DNA from: a virus
IMG/VR virus record: IMGVR_UViG_3300021432_000002
Coordinates: 1-64,000 of that record
DNA: 64,000 nt
Strand: one strand, 5' to 3'
Shown: positions 42,758-50,435 of the stretch, one piece after another
Numbering within the stretch: position 1 is the first letter of the stretch
Layout: every line of letters begins with the position of its first letter
The notes under the pieces: generated by a model
What the model saw: the letters and a program-made list of their open reading frames with translations, nothing else
Told to the model about the DNA's origin: nothing
Database searches by the model: none
Position numbers and translations under genes: made by a program

Positions 42758-43798
42758 CTACTTGGAACTCGTTGCGGCCCTGCCGAGCTTGGCGTCCATG
42801 CGCTCGCGCCACCCTTTGAGTTGGTCCCCCTGCCGCGCGCCCAACTCGTCCACCACATCGAGGAACGTGCCGAAGCCTTCCAGCACTTCCTCGCCCTTGA
42901 TGACTGGCTCGAAGTAGCCTCCTGGGAACCTTTTCAGGAGGGCGCCGACCTGCTCCGGCGTCACTCTGGCCTTCGCCGGGAACGGTATCCCCGACGATGG
43001 ATCGAGATGCTTCTTGAAGTAGAACCGGACGGTGACATCCACCACGTCCTGCTCAATCGTTTTCGATGGGTCAGACGGGTCGGGAACCTGCTCCTTCTTG
43101 ACCACCGGATAATCCTGCCCGTGGATGAGGTCCCCGACCCATGCGCCACAGTCCCGTGTCCCCTTCTTGCCCGCGATCGCGGGGCCGAAGGTCGTGGAGC
43201 GGTCGTCGTCCTCGGTCTTGCTTTCGAGCGCCGTGTAGAGGACGTACTCGACCGGGAGGGAGTTGAAATTCATCACCAAGCCATAGAGAAAGTTCTGAAC
43301 GAAGCCATAATCGCCGCGGGTGTTCGAGCCGAACGACTGCGCCTGCCACTCGCCCATCACCTTGACTGCGGCACTGAAGGCCATGTTCGAGCCAGGCTTC
43401 TTCCTGTCCTCTCCGCCAACGCTAATCCCTTGATCGGGCAGGTAGCGCATGACCACTTGGGAGATGGAGGACCAGCCCTCGACCGCGATGCCGCCGATGA
43501 GGTTGTAGTCCATCGGCGTGAGACTGATTTCGGCGGGGTCCGTTTCGAGCGGATTCTCCGGCCAGTAGCCTTGCGATATCTTCCTTAGCAGGACGAGCGG
43601 CAGATTGGCAACCTCACACCGATACGGGAGTATCATCCCCGCGTTCACCTCGGGAACGCAGGGGTCCCATCCGCCGCCGTCGGTCGAGAGCAGGAGCGTG
43701 GCCTTGCCAGTCTTGCGCGCGATGTAGCGGGCGAAGTCCTTCACTTGGGAAGTTTTTCGGTTGCCGGTTGGTGTATAAATGCACCCGCTCCTAGCCAT
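42758..43798 (-). CDS. Sak4/RecA-like P-loop ATPase, divergent (346 aa)
   Basis: The N-terminus has CIYTPTGNRKTSQ, a Walker A loop in which the first Gly and the Gly before Lys are missing (TGNRKTS), so ATP binding needs a variant loop. A later hydrophobic strand ends in IAVEGWSSIS, a Walker B-like site with Glu instead of Asp. This layout fits the Sak4/RecA-core single-strand annealing family next to an SSB. The C-terminal third is Pro/Lys-rich. Confidence is moderate because both NTP motifs are atypical. Confidence 0.55.
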   Translation of the reverse strand: MARSGCIYTPTGNRKTSQVKDFARYIARKTGKATLLLSTDGGGWDPCVPEVNAGMILPYRCEVANLPLVLLRKISQGYWPENPLETDPAEISLTPMDYNLIGGIAVEGWSSISQVVMRYLPDQGISVGGEDRKKPGSNMAFSAAVKVMGEWQAQSFGSNTRGDYGFVQNFLYGLVMNFNSLPVEYVLYTALESKTEDDDRSTTFGPAIAGKKGTRDCGAWVGDLIHGQDYPVVKKEQVPDPSDPSKTIEQDVVDVTVRFYFKKHLDPSSGIPFPAKARVTPEQVGALLKRFPGGYFEPVIKGEEVLEGFGTFLDVVDELGARQGDQLKGWRERMDAKLGRAATSSK

Positions 43799-44012
43799 CA
43801 ATCGTCTCCATTTCCGTCAGATACTCAGTTATCACCTTGTCAGGAATGGGAACCTCGACCTGCGGACGGGGTTCATAAGGCAGGTGCTCAGGACTACGGA
43901 ACGTCAGGACGTTCCGGCCCTTGACGAAACGGTTCTCACTCTCGCTGGAGAGCCGGACCCATTCCTCTGGCCCCTCGTAGATGAGCACCCGGACTCGGCG
44001 CACTCTAGCCAC
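43791..44012 (-). CDS. Hypothetical protein with GTG start (73 aa)
   Basis: GTG at 44012, eight bases inside the upstream gene's end. The product (MARVRRVRVLIYEGPEEWVR start) is a short alpha/beta protein ending near the ATPase start with eight bases overlap. Function unknown. Confidence 0.5.
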   Translation of the reverse strand: MARVRRVRVLIYEGPEEWVRLSSESENRFVKGRNVLTFRSPEHLPYEPRPQVEVPIPDKVITEYLTEMETIDG

Positions 44013-44208
44013 GCGCCACCTTCGCCTTCGGGACGACGATTAGGCTCATCTCCAACTCATCGTCCAGCTTGAGCGCGTCCACGTTCGGCACCGTGAAGTC
44101 CGAATACATCGGCGCGGTGGACTCGTTTATTTTGATGGTCACGCGCTCCAGACCATCCGTGTAGGACTTCCCTGACTCCAACTTCGTCACTCTGCCTGTC
44201 AGCTTCAT
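44005..44208 (-). CDS. Hypothetical protein (67 aa)
   Basis: ATG 44208 follows AAGGAGGAGG, a very strong site. The product has strand phrases (LTGRVTKLESGKSYTDGLER, ELEMSLIVVPKAKVARG) and few Cys. It is the gene after the HNH gene and could be a small beta-barrel. No family was recognised. Confidence 0.55.
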   Translation of the reverse strand: MKLTGRVTKLESGKSYTDGLERVTIKINESTAPMYSDFTVPNVDALKLDDELEMSLIVVPKAKVARG

Positions 44209-44227
44209 GGCTGGCCTCCTCCTTCAA

Positions 44228-44680
44228 TCAATCCGCCTGCGCGCCCATCGCACCATACTGTTCGGCAACAAATTCAGAATTATCCTTGTAAGGACACAAC
44301 TCCATTATTTCGACCAATTCCCACATCCACCGGAGCAGGGACTCCCAGTGTTGCTGCTGTTTCTCCTGGTTCCATGTAGAAGGAATCACCAGTGACGGCT
44401 TCTTATACCAGTGCGTTACCACCATCCCGGTCCATTCCTTCCAGTTAGAGTTTTGCATCTTAGGCCCACGTCCGAGATGATTATGCCTCATCGCATGATG
44501 CCGCACACAAAGCCATATCACCTCCAAAGGCTTTTTATAATCATCGTGATGCGCTTCTGCTCTTGGGTTCCCACATACTTCGCAAGGCTTCTTTGTGAGT
44601 TCACCTTTTCGCAGCGCTCTTGATACCAAATACGCAGCCTTCCGTCTACGCTCCAAGTGACTTTTTCTTTTTGTTGGCAC
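44228..44680 (-). CDS. HNH-type endonuclease (150 aa)
   Basis: The GTG at 44680 is chosen because GGAG lies eight bases upstream and the longer frame would lie inside the zinc-ribbon gene. The core is KKPCEVCGNPRAEAHHDDY, followed by PLEVIWLCVRHHAMRH, giving the CxxC...HH...CxxHH pattern of a widespread phage HNH endonuclease. Trp-rich helices follow. Such genes often move by homing, here into the replication operon. The base composition is somewhat more A/T-rich than its neighbours. Confidence 0.75.
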   Translation of the reverse strand: MPTKRKSHLERRRKAAYLVSRALRKGELTKKPCEVCGNPRAEAHHDDYKKPLEVIWLCVRHHAMRHNHLGRGPKMQNSNWKEWTGMVVTHWYKKPSLVIPSTWNQEKQQQHWESLLRWMWELVEIMELCPYKDNSEFVAEQYGAMGAQAD

Positions 44681-44810
44681 GCTCTTTGCTCCAGTACGGG
44701 CTTCGGCAGTTTGCACAGCGTACTGGCGCAGCCCCATCCTTGCGGGGAGTCCACTCATGTCCACACCTCCGGCACCTCAGCTTTGGTAGCCTTACAGTTG
44801 CGGTCGCCAT
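44646..44810 (-). CDS. Small zinc-ribbon protein (54 aa)
   Basis: The ATG at 44810 starts a 54-residue protein whose CRRCGHEW and CANCRSPYW pairs form a typical Cys4 zinc ribbon, followed by a Lys-rich tail. Similar ribbons occur in the 54161 protein (CTRCGRTW...CPQCGSTGW). It overlaps the HNH gene by 35 bases in another frame. It is likely a nucleic-acid-binding regulator. Confidence 0.7.
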   Translation of the reverse strand: MATATVRLPKLRCRRCGHEWTPRKDGAAPVRCANCRSPYWSKERANKKKKSLGA

Positions 44811-44865
44811 TTAGGGTATCCACATAAGTAAGTCAGCGTTGCGAATCCTCTCACGGAGCGTAAAA

Positions 44866-44874
44866 CTTGTCAAG
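44866..44874 (-). promoter_or_regulatory. CTTGACAAG box within the replication operon
   Basis: Reading on the minus strand the gap at 44811-44960 contains CTTGACAAG, the same nine bases as at 81, 48305 and 53453, about 56 bases before the zinc-ribbon start. An A/T-rich run lies upstream of it; no good -10 follows (GAGGAT at the expected distance). It could restart transcription for the downstream part of the operon. Confidence 0.4.
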
Positions 44875-44960
44875 CCTTATTTTCAACTTTCTTCAAAAAC
44901 CTCCGCCACCAGAAACACCTGACCGTGAGCGTCCCTATCGCCTCCCCAGCGACCACCAGA

Positions 44961-45185
44961 TTAATGACCTGCCGCTTGAGGTACTTCTTTCTCGGCTTTC
45001 GCATGGGCCACTCTCGGGAAGAGTACTTGGGCAATCTCGTACTTCATGGCCTCCATGAAATGCTCGACGCGGCGACAGTCCTCGGGCGACGTACCCAAAT
45101 CATTTACGCCTAGTTCCGGAAGCAGCCTCGCTGCTCTGCCCGCCTCCATGAATCGCGTGACGAACGCTCCCTTGAGACGAATCAT
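44961..45185 (-). CDS. Hypothetical helical protein (74 aa)
   Basis: ATG 45185 overlaps the stop of the Cas4-like gene (ATGA). The product starts MIRLKGAFVTRFMEAGRAAR and is helical, with a Cys near position 38, ending in a Lys/Glu/Ala tail. The much longer upstream frame (to 45653) is a shadow of the nuclease gene. Function unknown. Confidence 0.55.
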   Translation of the reverse strand: MIRLKGAFVTRFMEAGRAARLLPELGVNDLGTSPEDCRRVEHFMEAMKYEIAQVLFPRVAHAKAEKEVPQAAGH

Positions 45186-46753
45186 GCGGCACCTTCCTTT
45201 TCCGGCTGATGGTGCGGCTCCCTCTTCTTGTACTCCCCCGAGCCGAGCGGATCGCGGCGAATCTCTTCTCCACCATAGCAAATTTTTACGCAAGAACAAG
45301 TAGTGGGATATTCGCAGGCGCGCCTCGTCATTGGGAACAGCACGTTTAACAGATGCCGCTTCTCCCCCTCGTCGCTCGCCGCGGCCACTCGCGCCACGCC
45401 CTCCGCCACTCTCACTTCCTGGGATTCCACCTGCTCGATCCAGTCCCGCAGCTCGTCGTCGTTGCGGTACACGATAATGGGAGGAATGAAGATGGCGTCG
45501 AGCGGGTGCTCCTCCAAGTATCCTGTCACCTGGGCCTTGCTCGACCACCCACGTTCGGTCGTGCCGTCCTCGCCCATCGTCATCACCGATTCGTCGAGCA
45601 TGGTAATCCAGTCCTTGACTGGAATGTGCTCGAACACGGGCGCCGACTTCCAATTCTTATAATACAACTTGGAAGGCTCCCCGGTTTCCTTCACATAGTC
45701 CCAGGCGACGTTGAACTGGTCGTCGCCGGCCATCATGCCCGGATTGTGATACGCCCTCACCAATGGCGACCGCTGGCTCCTGACTTCGACGCCCAGCTTC
45801 GCACTCAATTCCTTGTCCGTCCACCTGTCCCCCTTGAGGAGGTATTCGTAGCGGATACCCATGATGCGGGGCGGGGCCACGCAGGAGCGCAGGAACTTCC
45901 ACATCTCCGCTGAAGGCGACTCCTTGCCCCATTGCCACGGCTCCAGCGGTTGCGTCTGTGCGCCTGCCCACCACTCGTTCAGACGTTTCTCGACCTCTAC
46001 TCCCTCACTCAATCCCTGCATATCCCGCTTGGCATCCTCGGCCTTCCGGCGGTCCCACTTCGCCGCCGTCTTGAAGGAGAGGATATAGAGTTGATTGGAC
46101 TCGCGCTCGCGGAGGAGGGCGTCGGGGCGGGACATGAACCAAATCTGTTCCTCAATGTCCACGCGCGTTTCCATGTCGCGGTAAGACTTCTCGGCGAGGC
46201 ACCATGAGCCTTCCCGCTCCACCTCCAGCACCTCGTACTGCTCCAGCAACGGCCTCAGCCTCCTCCTGGCGTACGCCCTCACTAGCCCTTCCACTAGAGC
46301 GCTCTGTTCCGCGTACAGATACTGGTCGAACTCACTCCTGGCCCGCGTGATGGTTTCCGCCGCGACGCCCGCTAGTTCCGAATCCTTCGTGGCGAGGGCG
46401 TCATTCAACTGTTGGGTCATTTCCTGTGATTCCTCGCCGATGTCGAGGGCGAGCTGGAACTGGGCGAAGTCCGCGAGTGCGGCGTTGACCGCTCGCTGCT
46501 CGATGTCCTCCATGATGGCGTCGGAGCCTAGAATCCTGTCCGGCTTGGCAGCGAATGGTCCCTGCATATCTATATTGCTAGCGCTAGTCAAAAGAGAGGC
46601 GAGCCCAACGTGAACGGAACCCCCCACCGCCAATGGCAGAGGCTTACGCCTCCCCGTTATTCCCGTCCCCGCTTCGTGATACTCCAGCCACCGGAGCCGA
46701 TTGCACCGCTGGAACGCTTCCGTCCTCGACCTGTCCGTCCACACTCGCTGCAT
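45182..46753 (-). CDS. Cas4/RecB-like Fe-S PD-(D/E)XK nuclease (523 aa)
   Basis: ATG 46753 follows AAGGAG and replaces a longer frame to 46828. The first Cys of an iron-sulphur cluster is in AFQRCNRLRWLEY (about residue 16). The nuclease core has MSRPDALL, then YILSFKTAAKW (D...xxK). The last cluster ligands are in RRACEYPTTCSCVKIC. This is the Cas4/AddB-type exonuclease layout. It should process DNA ends together with the UvrD-like helicase that overlaps it by 110 bases, like an AddAB/RecBCD split system. The 342-residue paralogue at 30585 lacks the catalytic Lys. Confidence 0.75.
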   Translation of the reverse strand: MQRVWTDRSRTEAFQRCNRLRWLEYHEAGTGITGRRKPLPLAVGGSVHVGLASLLTSASNIDMQGPFAAKPDRILGSDAIMEDIEQRAVNAALADFAQFQLALDIGEESQEMTQQLNDALATKDSELAGVAAETITRARSEFDQYLYAEQSALVEGLVRAYARRRLRPLLEQYEVLEVEREGSWCLAEKSYRDMETRVDIEEQIWFMSRPDALLRERESNQLYILSFKTAAKWDRRKAEDAKRDMQGLSEGVEVEKRLNEWWAGAQTQPLEPWQWGKESPSAEMWKFLRSCVAPPRIMGIRYEYLLKGDRWTDKELSAKLGVEVRSQRSPLVRAYHNPGMMAGDDQFNVAWDYVKETGEPSKLYYKNWKSAPVFEHIPVKDWITMLDESVMTMGEDGTTERGWSSKAQVTGYLEEHPLDAIFIPPIIVYRNDDELRDWIEQVESQEVRVAEGVARVAAASDEGEKRHLLNVLFPMTRRACEYPTTCSCVKICYGGEEIRRDPLGSGEYKKREPHHQPEKEGAA

Positions 46754-48254
46754 CGTCTTTCTCCTTTGCGAACCGCAATCCCTCGCTCGAAATGTACCTG
46801 AGTTCCCGCTTGGCCCGTGTCGCCGCAACGTAGGATAAGTTTGATTCTTGCTGCCGCTCCCACGCCTGCCTCGCCCACTTCGACGGCATGTAGAGGTCCG
46901 CGTCCAATATAAAGACGCGCTCGAATTCTAGTCCCTTGCTCTTGTGCACCGTCGAGCACGTCACCATGCCCCTCATGTCCTGTGACTCCCCGAACAGGCT
47001 GTTGATATTCTGTATGAGCGTCCCGACCCCGGCGTGCGGCCCGGCCTCGTCCATGAACACCCGGATGGTGGCGAGCTTGTCGTCCAGCGAGGCAATCTTG
47101 CTCGCGTTCCCCTTCGCCCGCTTCACCTCGCGCTCGCGGTACAGCTTCAACCTGTCGTCAAGGTCCGCGATGCCGCGAGCCTTCATCTTCTCGACCAGTT
47201 TCACAAGCCCTTGGCCGATGTCGCGCCCGACGACCTTCGCCGCAATCTTGTTCCTGATGAGCAGGAACGCAATGGCGATGACCGGAGCCGAGTTCCGGCA
47301 CAGGATAGCATCGCCCGGCTGGAAGCTATTGACTAGCCAGTCCTGCGCGCACTCGACAAGGCCGTCCGGAGCCGCGTCGTGATGCAGGATGTGACTAACC
47401 CAGCGCCGCGCTTCCTTCACGACGGCTTTGGGGCAGCGGTAGGAGACAGAGAGGGGAAGCCTGTGGCAGTTGAATCGCTCCTGTAAGAGTTCCATAGAGT
47501 CGTGCATCGCGCCGCGAAAGCCATAGATGGACTGGTTGGGGTCGCCCACGACGACCACGCGCGTCTTATCGTGTCGCATCCGGCTCACAATCTCGGCCTG
47601 AATCCCATTCACATCCTGCGCCTCATCGACGAACACCACATCGGCCTTCTCGAACTCCACTCCCGCGATGATCGGCATGTAGAGCATGTCGTCGAAGTCA
47701 ATCACGTCCTTGGCCCTGGCGATGCTGGCGACCAGAACCTTCCGCACAAGGTCGAGATCCACCTCATCCGGATCAATATCATAGCGGTCGAACGCCTCCT
47801 CCCAGTTATCGAGCGTGTCCTGGGCGAGTCCGTGATACTGACCCTCCAATCCCTTCGGTACGAGCCCTCCCCCTTTGGCCAGCCCGACCAGCTTTGACAT
47901 GGCCTGCGTCCACTCGCCCCAGCCCAATTCCATCTCATCCACGATGCCCCGGACCTTCTTGCCGTCCACTTCCATGTCGTTCGAGACTTCCCAGTTCGCT
48001 CTCTTCCAAGCACTCAACCCCAATGAGTGCAACGTCTTGCAGGATGCGTTCGGCGCGGTGACCCGCCGCTTCAACTCGTCCGCGATGCTCTTGTTGAACG
48101 CGAGGAACACGACCGACTTATCCCGTGGGACGTGATTGATGGCCTCGACGATCGTGGTGGTCTTGCCGGAGCCGGCGACCGCTTCGATGATGAGGGAGTC
48201 CTCGGTGGATTCAATGGCCGAGAAAATATCCTTTTGGTACTGGGACCACTCCAT
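46644..48254 (-). CDS. UvrD/Rep-like SF1A DNA helicase (536 aa)
   Basis: The ATG at 48254 has AGGAGG nine bases upstream. Motifs in order: Q-motif region SQYQKDIF, Walker A AVAGSGKTTTI (I), FLAFNKSIADEL (Ia), FDDMLYMP, Walker B VVFVDEAQDV (II), VVVGDPNQSIYGFRGA (III), LSVSYRCPKAV (IV), TVHKSKGLEFERV (V) and YVAATRAKREL (VI). This is a classic UvrD-type 3'-5' helicase. It is the first gene of the large minus-strand operon and overlaps the Cas4-like nuclease, which suggests the two act together in DNA end processing or replication restart. Confidence 0.9.
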   Translation of the reverse strand: MEWSQYQKDIFSAIESTEDSLIIEAVAGSGKTTTIVEAINHVPRDKSVVFLAFNKSIADELKRRVTAPNASCKTLHSLGLSAWKRANWEVSNDMEVDGKKVRGIVDEMELGWGEWTQAMSKLVGLAKGGGLVPKGLEGQYHGLAQDTLDNWEEAFDRYDIDPDEVDLDLVRKVLVASIARAKDVIDFDDMLYMPIIAGVEFEKADVVFVDEAQDVNGIQAEIVSRMRHDKTRVVVVGDPNQSIYGFRGAMHDSMELLQERFNCHRLPLSVSYRCPKAVVKEARRWVSHILHHDAAPDGLVECAQDWLVNSFQPGDAILCRNSAPVIAIAFLLIRNKIAAKVVGRDIGQGLVKLVEKMKARGIADLDDRLKLYREREVKRAKGNASKIASLDDKLATIRVFMDEAGPHAGVGTLIQNINSLFGESQDMRGMVTCSTVHKSKGLEFERVFILDADLYMPSKWARQAWERQQESNLSYVAATRAKRELRYISSEGLRFAKEKDDAASVDGQVEDGSVPAVQSAPVAGVSRSGDGNNGEA

Positions 48255-48304
48255 TTTGAACCTCCTGCGACTCACCGAGTCGGTTTTATCATAGCATGGG
48301 AATC

Positions 48305-48313
48305 CTTGTCAAG
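48305..48313 (-). promoter_or_regulatory. CTTGACAAG promoter of the replication operon
   Basis: Minus-strand reading gives CTTGACAAG, then GATTCCCATGC and TATGATAAAA, so a -35 TTGACA is followed by -10-like TATGAT (short spacer, 13) or ATAAAA (17). It lies 50 bases before the helicase start and is the best-formed promoter candidate in the window. It would drive the 16.7-kb minus-strand operon. Confidence 0.6.
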
Positions 48314-48405
48314 CTTTTTCTTGCATTATTTTACATGACTTGCTGTTATCGGTCCATGACTGGTGGTAAGTCGTTGAAAATAATTCGCTTGGCTATACGA
48401 TTTCG

Positions 48406-48413
48406 CTTGACAG
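48406..48413 (+). promoter_or_regulatory. TTGACA promoter box for the lone plus-strand gene
   Basis: CTTGACAG at 48406-48413 lies about 120 bases upstream of the ATG at 48534 and just before the structured leader. The -10 region at 17 bases is not convincing (GGCATT), while TATGAG lies at 13. This box and the opposite one at 48305 form a divergent promoter pair. Transcription from here would include the pseudoknot and hairpin at 48461-48525. Confidence 0.45.
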
Positions 48414-48460
48414 CCTACCCCCACTATGAGGCATTCTGCGCCTGCGAAGGTCGTGAAAGG

Positions 48461-48525
48461 ACTCCGCCTGAGCAGCGGTTCTCGGAGTGAATCGCTGCTC
48501 GGGTCTCCTTCTCGGCCAGAAGGAG
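48461..48525 (+). ncRNA. Structured 5' leader: possible pseudoknot plus hairpin covering the ribosome binding site
   Basis: Seen directly: ACTCCG (48461-48466) is complementary to CGGAGT (48483-48488), and GAGCAGCG (48470-48477) to CGCTGCTC (48493-48500). The two stems interleave as in an H-type pseudoknot, with loops of 3, 5 and 4 bases. Then CTCCTTCT (48505-48512) pairs perfectly with AGAAGGAG (48518-48525) around a five-base loop. The latter arm contains AAGGAG, the ribosome binding site of the ATG at 48534. The layout (aptamer-like fold, then RBS-sequestering hairpin) matches a translational riboswitch, an RNA thermometer or a protein-binding operator. The stems are perfect pairs, but no covariance was tested. 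Confidence 0.6.
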
Positions 48526-48533
48526 CCACTTTC

Positions 48534-49457
48534 ATGTGTACTAGCACATTTGTACCTGAATCACTTCCCCCCGCAATCCTCGCCTACCTCGAAACCCCTT
48601 ACGAAGCCGACCACGCCCCCGGCCTGCCTCCAGAGTGTTTCCGCACCACCTACTCCCGCCAGCTCGCCCGCCACGATCTCCAAGACAAAGCCACCCGCGC
48701 GGACAATGAAACTTCCTACTTCCACTGGTACCGCGACGCTGATCTCGCCACCTGGCGTCAGCACGCCGCGAACTCCATGCTCCGGACTATGCCCTATCAC
48801 GCGAAGAAGCTCGCGGAGCAGCAGTACGTCAAGCACCTGCCGCTCGCTGACTTCCTCGGGGACACTCTCTCGCGTGTCACCTTTACCCTCCCCACGTGGG
48901 ACGTGGAATCCTCCCAGCATCTCCTCAAGGTACTATTCGCCCTGACGAACCGCCTCCTGCCCAAGTCGCTCTCCAAAATTGCCTCGGCCAGAGAACTCCC
49001 CGCGATCAAGATCCTCCACACCCGCCCCATGACCCTAGACCTAGCCCGCAAGATACAGTCCGCCCTACCCCCAGGAGTGAAGTTCCAATACTCCAACCAT
49101 CCCGCCACCGCCGTCCGCCAAGAACTCCGGGCCACCACCGCCGCAGACCTGCCTTCCTCAGACACCCACCGCGCGGACCTCGAAGCCATCCTCGGCAACT
49201 CCCACCAAGTCCGGCTCCACAAGTTCTCAAAGGCGGAACGTCAGAAATTTGTATATGGAGGGGATGGTACCTATACAAATTTCCAAGAGGGTGATCCTCC
49301 GCCTGAATCCCCTTCCAAGGGCAAACGCAAGGGAAAAGTGGTCCCCAAGAACCCTGCGACGGGCAAGCCGGCGATCTGGCGGAGCAAAATGGTGGATGAG
49401 AACGTCCGAGGGGACGGCATCCCTGAGCAGGATTGGGTGCTAATCGGCTCGGATTGA
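48534..49457 (+). CDS. Lone plus-strand gene of unknown function (307 aa)
   Basis: The ATG at 48534 follows AAGGAG (48520-48525), which lies inside a perfect hairpin (see the leader entry); a longer frame to 48426 would cross the leader. The product (MCTSTFVPESLPPAILAYLE start) has a mixed N-terminal domain (about residues 1-110), a helical part (about 110-190) and a Lys/Pro/Gly-rich C-terminus with KGKRKGKVV near residue 270. It has no membrane segment and no recognised enzyme motif. It is read against the operons on both sides. A separately controlled solitary gene between two operons is often a regulator or host-takeover factor; that is inference. Confidence 0.6.
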   Translation: MCTSTFVPESLPPAILAYLETPYEADHAPGLPPECFRTTYSRQLARHDLQDKATRADNETSYFHWYRDADLATWRQHAANSMLRTMPYHAKKLAEQQYVKHLPLADFLGDTLSRVTFTLPTWDVESSQHLLKVLFALTNRLLPKSLSKIASARELPAIKILHTRPMTLDLARKIQSALPPGVKFQYSNHPATAVRQELRATTAADLPSSDTHRADLEAILGNSHQVRLHKFSKAERQKFVYGGDGTYTNFQEGDPPPESPSKGKRKGKVVPKNPATGKPAIWRSKMVDENVRGDGIPEQDWVLIGSD

Positions 49458-49470
49458 CCCTCCGAGACGC

Positions 49471-49533
49471 TCAAAACAACTCACATAAGGCCAGCAGGAT
49501 CAAGATAAGGATGAACCATGCCCGTTTGCTCAT
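49471..49533 (-). CDS. Tiny single-membrane-segment peptide (20 aa)
   Basis: The ATG at 49533 overlaps the stop of the upstream gene (ATGA) and has AGGAGG within it. The product MSKRAWFILILILLALCELF is a basic start plus one hydrophobic segment, ending in TGA at 49471-49473. It is the last gene of the minus-strand early operon. A similar small membrane protein is at 50695. It may be a lysis or membrane-modulating peptide. Confidence 0.45.
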   Translation of the reverse strand: MSKRAWFILILILLALCELF

Positions 49534-50435
49534 CCCCTCCTCACCAACTCCTCGACCTCATCGAACCGCTCGGCAATCGCGGCCAGCGTCTCTCTGTGCT
49601 TTCGCTGGTTCGCGTTGGCCTCTTCCATCAAATCCTCGTCGACGATGCCCTCAATGGCCTTCCTGACCAGGGCCTCCAGCACACTCGGCTCCAGTGCGTC
49701 CAGTTCCCAACTCTCCCCTCCAAATTCCTGAATGTAGGCCGTCGCCCGTGAGTCGGTAATCTTAGCCGGGTTGGGCGGAGGGTTGTACTTCTCTACCTGA
49801 TCCATGTTCAGCGCCAGCCGCTCGAACTTCATGGCTCCGCGCGTGAACATTTCCAGACGGTCTAAAATATCCCGTGACATATCCTTGCCACTAGGGTCGT
49901 GGTCCCCGAAGTGGAACACGATAGGCGTCTGCTTTTTGCGCTTGTTCCTGAGCATTCTCTGAGCCGCACCCCACATCTCGCTCTGGCTTGTGTAACCGCG
50001 GCAGGACAAAAGAGGCACGTCCAACTCTTCACAGACGCGCTCGAATACCCCCACTAAGGCATCCTTCTCAATCCAGACCTCCGGTCGATAAGTCTGGCCT
50101 TCCCACCTATCGATGTTGAACTGCTCGGACGTGGCGCGCACAATCTCCTCCGGCCCGGAGAAATGACTGAGCGTCCTGACCTCCCGCGTCCGGTCCACGA
50201 TGGTCTCCCAGTCGATCATCCCCGCGAGCCGCGCGTCGTTCACAATGCTCCCCAAGTTTTTGTAATCCTTCTGCGTGTTGGGAATCAGGTCGCGGGAGAC
50301 GAACTGGTAGTATAACTGCCGGAGCGTCAGGTCAAATCCCTGTCCCGCGTACTCCGCGATAATCTCGTTCGCTTTGGCTATCATGCCGAGCGTCGCTGGA
50401 CGAAAGTTGAAATCCTTGTACTTGATCTTAGGCAT
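49530..50435 (-). CDS. Topo VI A/Spo11-like protein with TOPRIM motif (301 aa)
   Basis: ATG 50435 overlaps the previous stop by one base. The first half (GFDLTLRQLYYQFVSRDLIP, NTQKDYKNLGSIVNDARLAG, MIDWETIVDRTR) is a winged-helix-like module with the conserved catalytic-type Tyr pair seen in a widespread family of phage and plasmid proteins. The second half has PEVWIEKDAL and FHFGDHDPSGKDM, a TOPRIM-like E...DxD metal site. This combination is related to the Topo VI A/Spo11 fold. Whether it cuts DNA or RNA, and how, is unknown. Confidence 0.65.
   Translation of the reverse strand: MPKIKYKDFNFRPATLGMIAKANEIIAEYAGQGFDLTLRQLYYQFVSRDLIPNTQKDYKNLGSIVNDARLAGMIDWETIVDRTREVRTLSHFSGPEEIVRATSEQFNIDRWEGQTYRPEVWIEKDALVGVFERVCEELDVPLLSCRGYTSQSEMWGAAQRMLRNKRKKQTPIVFHFGDHDPSGKDMSRDILDRLEMFTRGAMKFERLALNMDQVEKYNPPPNPAKITDSRATAYIQEFGGESWELDALEPSVLEALVRKAIEGIVDEDLMEEANANQRKHRETLAAIAERFDEVEELVRRG

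Noticed and set aside
44961-45653. Long 230-residue minus-strand frame
   Set aside because: Only its last 74 codons (from ATG 45185) look real; the rest is a shadow of the Cas4-like nuclease gene.
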